Source of the DNA: JANQPX01 sp039197065
Lineage (GTDB): Bacteria > Pseudomonadota > Alphaproteobacteria > Geminicoccales > Geminicoccaceae
Assembly: GCA_039197065.1 (NCBI GenBank)
Contig: JBCCUL010000032.1
Coordinates: 1-64,000, forward strand
Direction of reading: 5' to 3'
Length of the DNA stretch: 64,000 bases
The position numbers and the translations under genes are program-made. Shown here in pieces: positions 1 to 8,124 of this stretch. Position 1 is the stretch's first letter. Each line of letters opens with the position of its first letter. The notes under the pieces were generated by a model. The model was not told the origin of the DNA. It ran no database searches and saw only the letters and a list, made by a program, of their open reading frames with translations.

Positions 1-260
1 CTCACACCGATGACCGTCACGCCGATGCCGACGCCGACAATGAGCATGAGCGTGTTGCCGACATAGTCGCCGAGCACCGTCGTCGCGAGATGGCGCCAGA
101 CATCGACATTCGGCGCCAGCACGCTCATCGCGATCACCAAAACCGGCATGCCGACGATCCCGGCGACGACGAGTGCGAGCAGGCTCCATCGATCCAGCGG
201 GAATTTCCGACGGCTTTCCGACAACCTCCGGCGTTCTGGGCGCCTTAGGGCAAGACTCAT
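1..260 (-). CDS. Iron(III)-type ABC transporter permease, N-terminal part (truncated by window edge)
   Basis: This is the first 86 codons of a membrane permease; the rest lies to the left of the window. The ATG at 260 is preceded by a GAAGGA ribosome site. After a basic N-terminus, a hydrophobic segment (around residues 27-46, SLLALVVAGIVGMPVLVIAM) is followed by the stretch WRHLATTVLGDYVGNTLML and a second hydrophobic run. This HL..TVL..Y..NTL pattern is typical of the FbpB/SfuB/AfuB permeases of ferric iron importers. No binding-protein gene lies upstream, although such permeases usually follow one. Family assignment is from N-terminal pattern only, so substrate is uncertain. Confidence 0.65.
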   Translation of the reverse strand, partial: MSLALRRPERRRLSESRRKFPLDRWSLLALVVAGIVGMPVLVIAMSVLAPNVDVWRHLATTVLGDYVGNTLMLIVGVGIGVTVIGV

Positions 261-701
261 TCCTTCGTTCCCGAAGCATCCCGCCCATATCAGAAAGCGG
301 CGCTATTGAATCTGTTAAGCAATTGTAAAGGAAACAAAAAATCTTCCACAACAAATAAAAAGCGGCGGCACAGAGAGGATTACAAGCAAGTTCAGAACCG
401 ATGTAAATTCACAAAGCTCAATCCAATGACACGACAACACAGAACGGCGAGGGGAATGGTCATGAATCTCAGTCTATTGTGGGTAGGCCGATCGACGTCA
501 TGCGGCCTGCTCAGACTTGTTTCTGTCCAAGAGCCCATTCGACAGGAAGTTAAGCGAAAACGATCGGTGCTGCGTGGTGGTCGGCGACGAACAACAGATT
601 TGCGTGAGCTGCCGAACGCATGAAGACAAATCGGACGAGGAGCATTGCGCTGCTCCCCGTGACCGTCCTGAACACATGCGGTTGCTTTGCCTGGAGAGGA
701 C
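261..701. other. Intergenic region between iron permease and hutU
   Basis: About 440 bases hold no convincing gene. The part from 300 to 420 is AT-rich relative to its surroundings and probably carries the promoter of the leftward iron-type permease. Open frames here lack ribosome sites and family resemblance, and one of them overlaps the end of hutU. An inverted repeat GGAGCA-N6-TGCTCC at 639-656 lies about 45 bases past the hutU stop and may end the hut transcript, although it has only a weak T-rich tail. Confidence 0.6.
639..656 (-). terminator. Possible terminator of the hutIHGU operon
   Basis: GGAGCA and TGCTCC form a 6-bp stem around a 6-base loop, 45 bases after the hutU stop on the minus strand. 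The following bases are only moderately T-rich, so this may be a weak or Rho-assisted terminator. Confidence 0.35.
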
Positions 702-2372
702 CTACGCCTTGAGGATACCGAGCAGATTGAGGCCCTGTTCGCGCGCGCAGGTAAGCGCGGTTTCATAGCCGGCATCCGCATGGCGCATCACGCCTGTCGC
801 CGGGTCATTCCATAGGACGTTGGCGATGCGGCGATCCGCATCCTCGGACCCGTCACAGCAGATGACCATGCCGGCATGCTGGCTAAAGCCCATGCCGACG
901 CCGCCGCCGTGATGCAGCGACACCCATGTCGCGCCGCTGGCGACGTTCAGCATCGCGTTCAGCAATGGCCAATCACTGACGGCGTCGGAGCCGTCCTTCA
1001 TCGCCTCGGTCTCGCGGTTCGGCGACGCGACCGAGCCGCTGTCCAGATGGTCCCGGCCGATGACGATCGGCGCGCTCAGCTCGCCCGAGCGCACCATTTC
1101 GTTGAAGGCCAATCCCAATTTGTGCCGCTGGCCGAGACCTACCCAGCAGATCCGCGCGGGCAGGCCCTGGAAGGCGATCCGCTCCCGCGCCATGTCGAGC
1201 CAGTTGTGCAGATGCGGATCGTCGATCAGCTCCTTGACCTTGGCGTCGGTCTTGTAGATATCCTCGGGATCGCCGGACATGGCGCACCAGCGAAACGGCC
1301 CGATCCCCCGGCAGAAGAGCGGGCGGATATAGGCGGGCACGAAGCCGGGGAAGGCAAAGGCGTTCTCCAGCCCCTCTTCCTGCGCCACCTGACGAATGTT
1401 GTTGCCGTAATCGAGCGTCGGAATGCCGGCATTCCAGAAGTCGACCATCGCCGCCACGTGAACCTTCATCGAGGCGCGGGCGGCCTTCTCGACCTCTTTG
1501 GGGCTCGTCTCCTGCTTGGCGCGCCATTCGGCGACGCTCCACCCTATCGGCAGGTAGCCGTGGATCGGGTCGTGGGCGGAGGTCTGATCGGTGACGATAT
1601 CCGGCTTGACCCCGCGCCTTACGAGCTCAGGGAACACGTCCGCTGCATTGCCGATCAAGGCGACCGACTTCGCCTCGCCCGCCTTGGTCCAGGTCTCGAT
1701 CAGAGAAAGGGCGTCGTCGAGATTGCTGGTTTTTTCGTCCACATAGCGTGTCCGCAGGCGGAAATCGGCGCGGGTCTCGTCGCATTCCACCGCAAGGCAG
1801 CAGGCGCCGGCCATCACGGCGGCGAGCGGTTGAGCCCCCCCCATGCCGCCGAGCCCCCCGGTCAAGATCCAGCGCCCCTTCAGATCGCCGCCATAATGCT
1901 GGCGGCCCGCCTCCATGAAGGTTTCATAGGTTCCCTGAACGATGCCCTGGGTGCCGATATAGATCCAGGATCCCGCCGTCATCTGGCCGTACATGGCCAG
2001 GCCCTTCTTATCGAGGTCGTTGAAGTGATCCCAGTTGGCCCAGTTCGGCACGAGGTTGGAATTGGCGATCAAGACGCGGGGCGCATCCTTGTGGGTGTTG
2101 AAGACGCCGACAGGCTTGCCGGATTGCACCAGGAGCGTTTCCGTCTCCTCAAGATCCTTGAGCGCCTCGACGATGGCGTCGAAGTCTTCCCAGGTGCGCG
2201 CCGCACGTCCGATTCCGCCATAGACCACCAGTTCATGGGGGTTCTCCGCCACATCCGGATGGAGGTTGTTCATCAGCATCCGCATCGGCGCTTCGGTGAG
2301 CCAGGATTTGGCGGTGAGCGCCGTGCCCGTCGGCGGATAGACATCGCGGATGTTGTGACGCGGATTGTTCAT
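702..2372 (-). CDS. hutU: Urocanate hydratase (urocanase)
   Basis: Second step of histidine breakdown: converts urocanate to 4-imidazolone-5-propionate using tightly bound NAD+. The 556-residue length matches the usual ~557 of bacterial urocanases. The glycine-rich NAD-binding stretch GGLGGMGGAQPLAA and the conserved ICWVGLGQRHKLGLAFN block, which carries the active-site cysteine region, are present. The ATG at 2372 is chosen because it has a GAGGT ribosome site overlapping the hutG stop and begins at MNNPRHNIRDVYPP, the usual family N-terminus; an ATG nine codons upstream is possible. It is the last gene of hutIHGU. Confidence 0.97.
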   Translation of the reverse strand: MNNPRHNIRDVYPPTGTALTAKSWLTEAPMRMLMNNLHPDVAENPHELVVYGGIGRAARTWEDFDAIVEALKDLEETETLLVQSGKPVGVFNTHKDAPRVLIANSNLVPNWANWDHFNDLDKKGLAMYGQMTAGSWIYIGTQGIVQGTYETFMEAGRQHYGGDLKGRWILTGGLGGMGGAQPLAAVMAGACCLAVECDETRADFRLRTRYVDEKTSNLDDALSLIETWTKAGEAKSVALIGNAADVFPELVRRGVKPDIVTDQTSAHDPIHGYLPIGWSVAEWRAKQETSPKEVEKAARASMKVHVAAMVDFWNAGIPTLDYGNNIRQVAQEEGLENAFAFPGFVPAYIRPLFCRGIGPFRWCAMSGDPEDIYKTDAKVKELIDDPHLHNWLDMARERIAFQGLPARICWVGLGQRHKLGLAFNEMVRSGELSAPIVIGRDHLDSGSVASPNRETEAMKDGSDAVSDWPLLNAMLNVASGATWVSLHHGGGVGMGFSQHAGMVICCDGSEDADRRIANVLWNDPATGVMRHADAGYETALTCAREQGLNLLGILKA

Positions 2373-2380
2373 CGGTGACC

Positions 2381-3169
2381 TCACAGAGATGGGGCGCATT
2401 CGGCGAGCGCTTCGAGAATCCTGGACAGGTGGGTGCGCAGACGGCCCGCTTTGGCTTCATCATAGGTCCAAGGCGGGGCTTCCGACGTCAGGTAGGTGGA
2501 TTGGGCCAGTTCCATCTGGATAGCGTGAACGCCCTCTTCTGGACGGCCATAATGGCGCGTGGTCCAGCCGCCCCTGAAGCGCCCGTTGACCACGGAGGAA
2601 TAGCCGCGGGCGCGCTGGCAACGTTCTCTGACCGCAGCCTCGATCTCAGGCGCGCAGGTTTCGCCGCCGTTCGTGCCGATATTGAAGTCAGGTAGCGTGC
2701 CGTCGAAGAGAAACGAGATGTGCGATCGGATCGAGTGGCCGTCATAGAGGATCGCCACCCCATGCGTTTGCCGGACCCGATCCAGTTCCGCCGCGAGCGC
2801 TGCATGATAGGGCGCGTGAAACGTCTGGCGCCGCCGTTCGATCTCCGCCGCATCAGGTTCGCTTTCCCAGATGGGCGCTCCCTCGAAATCCGTCAGCGGC
2901 ACCAGCGTCGTGGTGTTCTGGCCGGGATAAAGGCTGACGCCGGTCGGATCGCGGTTGGCATCGATCACGTAACGGTGGAAGGTCGCGCGGACCGTGGTCG
3001 CGCCGGGCAGGAGACCGTCATAGAGGCGGTCGATATGCCAGTCCGTATCGGCGAGCGCACGCCCCTTGTCATTGAGGCGCCTCGTAACGTCCTCGGGCAC
3101 ATAAGTGCCGGTATGGGGCAATCCGAGCACCACCGGCCCGGAGCCGCTGATGACCTCGACCGGCGTCAC
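2381..3169 (-). CDS. hutG: N-formylglutamate deformylase
   Basis: Final step of the five-step histidine pathway: hydrolyses N-formylglutamate to glutamate and formate. The 262-residue protein shows the family blocks LPHTGTYVP, DTDWHIDRLYD, VIDANRDP and YDGHSIRSHI, with the His/Asp metal ligands expected of the N-formylglutamate amidohydrolase family. It starts inside the end of hutH (ATGA overlap at 3166-3169), so the two are translationally coupled. Its presence with hutF shows the formiminoglutamate deiminase route is used, rather than the one-step formiminoglutamase route. Confidence 0.95.
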   Translation of the reverse strand: MTPVEVISGSGPVVLGLPHTGTYVPEDVTRRLNDKGRALADTDWHIDRLYDGLLPGATTVRATFHRYVIDANRDPTGVSLYPGQNTTTLVPLTDFEGAPIWESEPDAAEIERRRQTFHAPYHAALAAELDRVRQTHGVAILYDGHSIRSHISFLFDGTLPDFNIGTNGGETCAPEIEAAVRERCQRARGYSSVVNGRFRGGWTTRHYGRPEEGVHAIQMELAQSTYLTSEAPPWTYDEAKAGRLRTHLSRILEALAECAPSL

Positions 3170-4707
3170 GAGCGAAAACCCGTCATGAAGTCCTGAAGAT
3201 CCATGGCCTCGGTCAGGGCGCCCGTGCCGATCAGCTCAGCCGCCGCATCGAGCGACGGCTTCAAGTAGCGGTCTTCGGCAAGCGAGGGGACCTTCCTTCG
3301 CAGGATCGCGACGGCCTCCTGCAGCGCCTGGCTGGTCATGAGCGGTGCGCGAAACTCGATCCCCTGCGCCGCGCACATCGCCTCGACGCCGAGGATGACG
3401 TTCAGATTGGCGTTCATGCGCGGCAGACGCCGAGCGGCATGGGCAGCCATGGAAACGTGATCCTCCTGATTGGCGGAGGTCGGCGTGCTGTCGGTGGTGC
3501 AGGGATTGGCGAGATGCTTGTTCTCGCTCATCAGTGCTGCGGTCGTCACCTCCGCGATCATCAGGCCCGAATTGAGACCGGGCTCAGGCGTCAGGAAGGG
3601 CGGGAGATCAAAGGACAGGCTCGGATCCACCATCATCGCCACCCGGCGCTGCGCGATGGCGCCGATCTCGGCAATCGCGAGAGCGACCTGATCAGCGGCG
3701 AAGCCGACGGGCTCGGCGTGGAAGTTGCCGCCTGACACGATCAGGCCGTCGTCGACCAGAACCAGCGGGTTGTCGGTGACGGCATTGGCCTCGACTTCAA
3801 GCGTTCGTCGCGCTGCTTCGAGCAGATCCAGCGCGGCCCCGGTCACCTGAGGCTGGCAGCGAATGCAATAGGGATCCTGAACCCGGGTGTCGCCGGTGCG
3901 GTGGCTTTCCCTTATCTCCGAGCCCTGCAGCAGCGCCCGTTGCGCCCGGGCGACCGCGATCTGTCCCGCATGCCCGCGCAAGGTGTGGATGGCGTCCTGC
4001 AGGGGTGCTGTGGAGCCCATGATCGCATCCGTGGACATCGCCGACGTCACGACGCTGCTCACGGCATTGGTCCAGGCACCCCAAAGCCCTACCAGAGCGC
4101 AGGCCGTCGAAAACTGGGTGCCGTTGATCAGGGCGAGGCCTTCCTTGGGGCCGAGCTCGACGGGGGACAGCTCCGCCATCTGCAAGGCGGCAAGCGAGGG
4201 CATGCATCTACCGTCATAGAGCGCTTCGCCCTCACCGATCAGGGTGGCCGCCATATGCGCGAGCGGGGCGAGGTCCCCGGATGCGCCGACCGACCCCTGA
4301 CAAGGTATCACCGGCGTTACGCCCCGGGTCAGCATCTCTTCGATCAGCCGGACCGTCGCCATCGCCACGCCTGATGCGCCCCGGCCAAGCGACAGCAGCT
4401 TGAGGGCCATCATCAGCCGCGTGGTGGCGACATCCAAAGGCTCGCCGACACCGCAGCAGTGGGACAGGACCAAATTGCGCTGGAGCGCAGCGGTGTTGTC
4501 CGGCGCGATCTTGACGCTGGCCAGCTTACCGAAGCCGGTATTGACGCCGTAGACGGCCGCTTCGCCCGCAGCGAACTCCGCGACAAGCTCTGCGGCGGCC
4601 TCGATCCGCGGCGCGGCGGATGGGATCAGGGCGGCGGGCTCGCCATGCTGCCAGATGTCAAACAGCTGGCTTAGCGTTGCCGAGCCGGGTGTGAGAACGA
4701 CGGTCAT
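3166..4707 (-). CDS. hutH: Histidine ammonia-lyase (histidase)
   Basis: First step of histidine use: removes ammonia from L-histidine to give trans-urocanate. The 513-residue protein carries the Ala142-Ser143-Gly144 triad in GSVGASGDLAPLAH, which cyclises to the MIO electrophile, at the canonical position. YGVNTGFGKL near residue 53 and the C-terminal TSANQEDHVSM block are also typical of the family. It overlaps both hutG and hutI by ATGA junctions, so it belongs to the leftward hutIHGU operon driven from the divergent promoter at about 5.93 kb. Confidence 0.97.
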   Translation of the reverse strand: MTVVLTPGSATLSQLFDIWQHGEPAALIPSAAPRIEAAAELVAEFAAGEAAVYGVNTGFGKLASVKIAPDNTAALQRNLVLSHCCGVGEPLDVATTRLMMALKLLSLGRGASGVAMATVRLIEEMLTRGVTPVIPCQGSVGASGDLAPLAHMAATLIGEGEALYDGRCMPSLAALQMAELSPVELGPKEGLALINGTQFSTACALVGLWGAWTNAVSSVVTSAMSTDAIMGSTAPLQDAIHTLRGHAGQIAVARAQRALLQGSEIRESHRTGDTRVQDPYCIRCQPQVTGAALDLLEAARRTLEVEANAVTDNPLVLVDDGLIVSGGNFHAEPVGFAADQVALAIAEIGAIAQRRVAMMVDPSLSFDLPPFLTPEPGLNSGLMIAEVTTAALMSENKHLANPCTTDSTPTSANQEDHVSMAAHAARRLPRMNANLNVILGVEAMCAAQGIEFRAPLMTSQALQEAVAILRRKVPSLAEDRYLKPSLDAAAELIGTGALTEAMDLQDFMTGFRS

Positions 4708-5897
4708 AGGACCCCCTCAAAGATACGCGCATGGAGCGGATTGAAGCCGATGCGATAGGAAAGCTCCGCCGGATGGGCGGCATCCCAGACGGCGAGATCG
4801 GCGCGCAGCCCAGGCGCGATCCGCCCGCGATCGTAAAGGCCCAGAGCCTTGGCGGCGTGGGCGGTCACGCCTTTCATCGCTTCGAGCGGGGTCAGGCCGA
4901 ACAAGGTGCAGCCCATATTCATGGCCAGCAGGAGCGAGGCCATCGGCGAGGAACCGGGGTTGCAGTCGGTGGCCAGCGCCATGGGCACGCCCTGCTCCCG
5001 AAAGGCCTGGATGGGCGGGGCCTGGGTTTCGCGAAGCGTGTAGAAGGCCCCAGGCAGCATGACCGCGACGCTGCCCGACTGCGCCAGCGCCTTGGCGTCA
5101 TCGTCATTCGCATATTCCAGATGGTCCGCGGACAGGGCCCCGTAGCGCGCCGCCAGTTGCGCGCCGCCGATGTTCGACAATTGCTCGGCATGCAGCTTGA
5201 CGGGAAGGCCGAGCTCCCGCGCGACATCGAAGACCCGCTCGATCTGCAGGGCGTCAAAGGCGATGCCTTCGCAAAACCCGTCCACCGCATCGACCAGCCC
5301 CTGTTCATGGGCTACGCGCAGGGCCGGGATGCACACCCCGTCGATATAGTTGTCGGGCTGGCCTCGTTGGTCCGGCGGGACCGCATGCGCGCCCAGAAAG
5401 CTGGTGCGGATCTGGATTTTCCGCTGATCCGCGATGGCCCGCGCCACGCGGAGCATTTTCAGCTCCGTCTCTTCGTCCAGCCCGTATCCCGATTTGATCT
5501 CGAGCGTCGTCACGCCCTCGGTGATCATCGCGTCGACCCGCCTTAGCGCATCCGCCAGCAGGTCAGCCTCGGACGCCTCGCGCGTCGCGGCCACCGTGGA
5601 CACGATGCCGCCGCCTGCCCTCGCAATTTCCTCATAGCTCGCACCATTCTGCCGAAGCTCGAATTCACGCGCGCGATGCCCGCCAAAGACGACGTGGCTG
5701 TGGCAATCGATCAGACCGGGGGTGACGAGCCGTCCCTCTAGGTTTCTCGATGCAAGATCTCTGTAGTCGGCTGGAACGTCAGAGGCGCGGCCGACCCAGG
5801 CGATGCGCCCGCCCTCCAGCGCCATCGCGCCGTCATCGATGAGGCCGAAATCATCATCGGACGTCAGCGTCGCTATGGTCGCATGGGTCAGGAGCAT
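4704..5897 (-). CDS. hutI: Imidazolonepropionase
   Basis: Third step of histidine breakdown: opens 4-imidazolone-5-propionate to N-formimino-L-glutamate. It is a 397-residue metal-dependent amidohydrolase with the ligand motifs DCHSHVVFGGHR, KLHAEQLSN, SADHLEYAN and ATDCNPGS, all in the expected order. It is the first gene of the leftward operon. Its start lies about 75 bases from hutF across the shared operator region, and its end overlaps hutH by 4 bases. Confidence 0.96.
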   Translation of the reverse strand: MLLTHATIATLTSDDDFGLIDDGAMALEGGRIAWVGRASDVPADYRDLASRNLEGRLVTPGLIDCHSHVVFGGHRAREFELRQNGASYEEIARAGGGIVSTVAATREASEADLLADALRRVDAMITEGVTTLEIKSGYGLDEETELKMLRVARAIADQRKIQIRTSFLGAHAVPPDQRGQPDNYIDGVCIPALRVAHEQGLVDAVDGFCEGIAFDALQIERVFDVARELGLPVKLHAEQLSNIGGAQLAARYGALSADHLEYANDDDAKALAQSGSVAVMLPGAFYTLRETQAPPIQAFREQGVPMALATDCNPGSSPMASLLLAMNMGCTLFGLTPLEAMKGVTAHAAKALGLYDRGRIAPGLRADLAVWDAAHPAELSYRIGFNPLHARIFEGVL

Positions 5898-5910
5898 GGT
5901 ACCGACTCAC

Positions 5911-5961
5911 TTGTTAAGTGCATTTTTTATGTTATTATGTGCAGACATAACAATCTGTCAA
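5911..5961. promoter_or_regulatory. Overlapping divergent promoters of hutI and hutF with a HutC-type operator
   Basis: A perfect inverted repeat TTATGT-GCAG-ACATAA occupies 5935-5950 and contains TGT-N4-ACA, the half-site arrangement of GntR/HutC operators. On the plus strand TTGTTA (5911-5916), 16 bases, then TATTAT (5933-5938) forms a hutF promoter. On the minus strand TTGACA (5961-5956), 16 bases, then CATAAT (5939-5934) forms a hutI promoter. The operator overlaps both -10 elements, so one bound repressor could silence both operons. Promoter calls come from hexamer match and spacing only. Confidence 0.65.
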
Positions 5962-5972
5962 GTGAGGATCCG

Positions 5973-7334
5973 ATGACGTCTGTTTGGTCGAGACACGCGC
6001 TTTTGCCAAAGGGATGGGCCGAGAATGTCCTGATCGGGATCGCGCCGGACGGGCGCATCGAGAGCGTTAGGGACAACGCGCCGAAGCAGGGGCATGAGGT
6101 GGGCCTGCTGCTGCCGGCGCCCGTGAATGCGCATTCCCATGGGTTTCAGCGCGCGATGGCGGGCCTTACCGAGGCGCGCGGACCCGATTTGCATGACAGT
6201 TTCTGGACCTGGCGGCGGATGATGTTCCGCTTTCTGGATCAGCTGACGCCGGACCATGTGGAACGCATCATGGCGCTGGTACAGATGGAAATGCTCGAGG
6301 CGGGATATGCGGTGAATGCCGAGTTTCACTACCTCCACCACCAGCCCGGCGGGGCACCCTACGACAATTTGCCCGAGATGGCCGAGCGTGTCGCCGCGGC
6401 GGCGTCTCAGACCGGGATCGGTCTCTGCATGCTGCCGGTTCACTACCAATATGGCGGCTGCGACGGGCGCGACCTGACCGCGGGGCAGATCCGGTTCGGC
6501 AATGATGCGGACAGGTTCGGGCGGCTGCATGAGGGGGCGGCGCGCGCGCTTGGCGCCCTTCCAGACGACGCCACCCTTGGCGTCGCACCCCATTCGCTCC
6601 GGGCCGTGTCGCGAGAGGATCTGAAGGCCTATGCCGAGCGGTTCACAGGCCCGATCCACATGCACCTGGCCGAACAGCTGCCGGAAGTCGAGGAAGTCCA
6701 GCAGCATTATGGTGCGCGTCCTGTTGAGTGGGCGCTGGACAACCTGGCGATCGACGGCCGCTGGTGCCTGATCCACTGCACGCAGATGACGCCTGACGAA
6801 ACGACAGGGCTGGCGCAGTCGGGGGCGATTGCCGGCCTCTGCCCGATCACCGAAAGCAGCCTCGGCGACGGCATCTTCGATGGTCTTCGCTGGGCGGAGC
6901 AGGGGGGACGCCTCGCCGTCGGCTCCGACAGCAACATCAGGATTTCGCTCACCGAAGAGCTGCGCACGCTCGAATATTCTCAGCGCCTCCGTGACAACAG
7001 CCGGGCGGCCTTCGCCACGCCCGAGCAGTCGACCGGGCGGCGTCTGTTCGAGGGGGTGGTGACAGGCGGCGCGCTTGCCACCCATCGAAAGACCGGAGTG
7101 CTTGACGTCGGCTGCTGGGCGGACCTGCTGGCGCTTGACGATGGCTCCCTTCATCTGGAGAGGCGAAGCGGCGATACCGCCTTGGACAGCTGGATCTTTG
7201 CAGGCGACGACAGCATGGTGACGGACGTCTGGTCCGCCGGACGGCATATGGTGCAGGAGGGGCGGCATATTCACCGGGGACCGATCGTCGGGGCCTACCG
7301 CCAGACGCTTCGCGAGTTGAGGACGGCGCTTTGA
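5973..7334 (+). CDS. hutF: Formiminoglutamate deiminase
   Basis: Converts N-formimino-L-glutamate to N-formyl-L-glutamate and ammonia, feeding hutG. The 453-residue amidohydrolase carries NAHSHGFQRAMAGL (metal HxH), HMHLAEQ, LIHCTQMT and GSDSNIRIS, the hallmarks of the HutF branch. The start at 5973 (MTSVWSRHALLPKGW) follows a GTGAGG ribosome site. An upstream in-frame start at 5883 would read through the promoter and into hutI and is not favoured. Its stop overlaps the TTG start of the next regulator gene. Confidence 0.95.
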   Translation: MTSVWSRHALLPKGWAENVLIGIAPDGRIESVRDNAPKQGHEVGLLLPAPVNAHSHGFQRAMAGLTEARGPDLHDSFWTWRRMMFRFLDQLTPDHVERIMALVQMEMLEAGYAVNAEFHYLHHQPGGAPYDNLPEMAERVAAAASQTGIGLCMLPVHYQYGGCDGRDLTAGQIRFGNDADRFGRLHEGAARALGALPDDATLGVAPHSLRAVSREDLKAYAERFTGPIHMHLAEQLPEVEEVQQHYGARPVEWALDNLAIDGRWCLIHCTQMTPDETTGLAQSGAIAGLCPITESSLGDGIFDGLRWAEQGGRLAVGSDSNIRISLTEELRTLEYSQRLRDNSRAAFATPEQSTGRRLFEGVVTGGALATHRKTGVLDVGCWADLLALDDGSLHLERRSGDTALDSWIFAGDDSMVTDVWSAGRHMVQEGRHIHRGPIVGAYRQTLRELRTAL

Positions 7335-8032
7335 GCAAGACCGCGTTTCGAAACTGGCAGAGCGTGCATGAAGAGGTCCTTCGCCGCATCAACGCCCGCG
7401 AGTGGAAACCGGGCCAGATGATCCCGAACGAGGCGGACCTGGCCCTGGAATTCGGCTGCGCGCGCGCAACCGTAAACCGGGCGCTGCGCGAGATTGCCGA
7501 GACGGGCCTCCTGGACCGGCGTCGCAAAGCCGGAACGCGTGTCACCGAACAGCCCTTGGCGAGGGCGACCCTCGATATTCCAGTGATCCGTCAGGAGGTC
7601 GAAGCGCGGGGCCAGCGCTACCAGCACCGTTTGATGAAACGAGACGTGACAGTGCCGCCGAGTGCGGTCTCAGCGGCGATGGCGACGGACCCGGACGCCC
7701 CGCTGCTGCACCTGATCGCCCTTCATCTGGCGGATGCCCGGCCCTATGCGTTCGAAGACCGCTGGATCAATCTCGAGGCGGCACCCGGGGCGAAGGACGA
7801 GGCCTTTACCGAGACCAGCGGCAATGAATGGCTGCTGCTGCACACCCCCTACACCCATGGTGAGATCGCCTTTTCCGCAGCGAACGCGACCGAGGACGAG
7901 GCCGATGCGCTCGCCTGCGCCGAAGGCGCCGCCCTTTTCGTTCTCGACCGCATGACCTGGAACAAAGACCTGTCCGTGACGAAGGTCAGGCTCGTCTTTT
8001 CCGAGGGCCATCAATTGCGGGCGATCCTTTAG
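7331..8032 (+). CDS. hutC: GntR/HutC-family transcriptional regulator (hut operon repressor candidate)
   Basis: A 233-residue regulator with an N-terminal winged helix-turn-helix (IPNEADLALEFGCARATVNRALREIAETGLL) and a C-terminal UTRA-type ligand domain. It uses a TTG start at 7331 whose TGA register overlaps the hutF stop; TGAGGA at 7318-7323 serves as the ribosome site. Being cotranscribed with hutF and next to a TGT-N4-ACA operator, it probably represses hut genes and is relieved by urocanate, as known for HutC. It is more divergent than the second HutC-like gene at 12647-13468, so the division of labour is unclear. Confidence 0.82.
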   Translation: MSKTAFRNWQSVHEEVLRRINAREWKPGQMIPNEADLALEFGCARATVNRALREIAETGLLDRRRKAGTRVTEQPLARATLDIPVIRQEVEARGQRYQHRLMKRDVTVPPSAVSAAMATDPDAPLLHLIALHLADARPYAFEDRWINLEAAPGAKDEAFTETSGNEWLLLHTPYTHGEIAFSAANATEDEADALACAEGAALFVLDRMTWNKDLSVTKVRLVFSEGHQLRAIL

Positions 8033-8124
8033 GCCGTCAAACCAGAGGACCAGCAAGCAGTCTTGTCCGCCTGATGCCAACAGAAGTTGTCTGAAACTCT
8101 CGGCGACGGCCTAGAAGCCTCGCA

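Noticed and set aside
306..781. Two open frames (plus and minus) in the gap after hutU
   Set aside because: No ribosome sites or family similarity; one overlaps the end of hutU.
876..2378. 500-codon open frame opposite hutU
   Set aside because: It is a shadow of the urocanase gene, caused by high GC in the third codon position; the product resembles no family.
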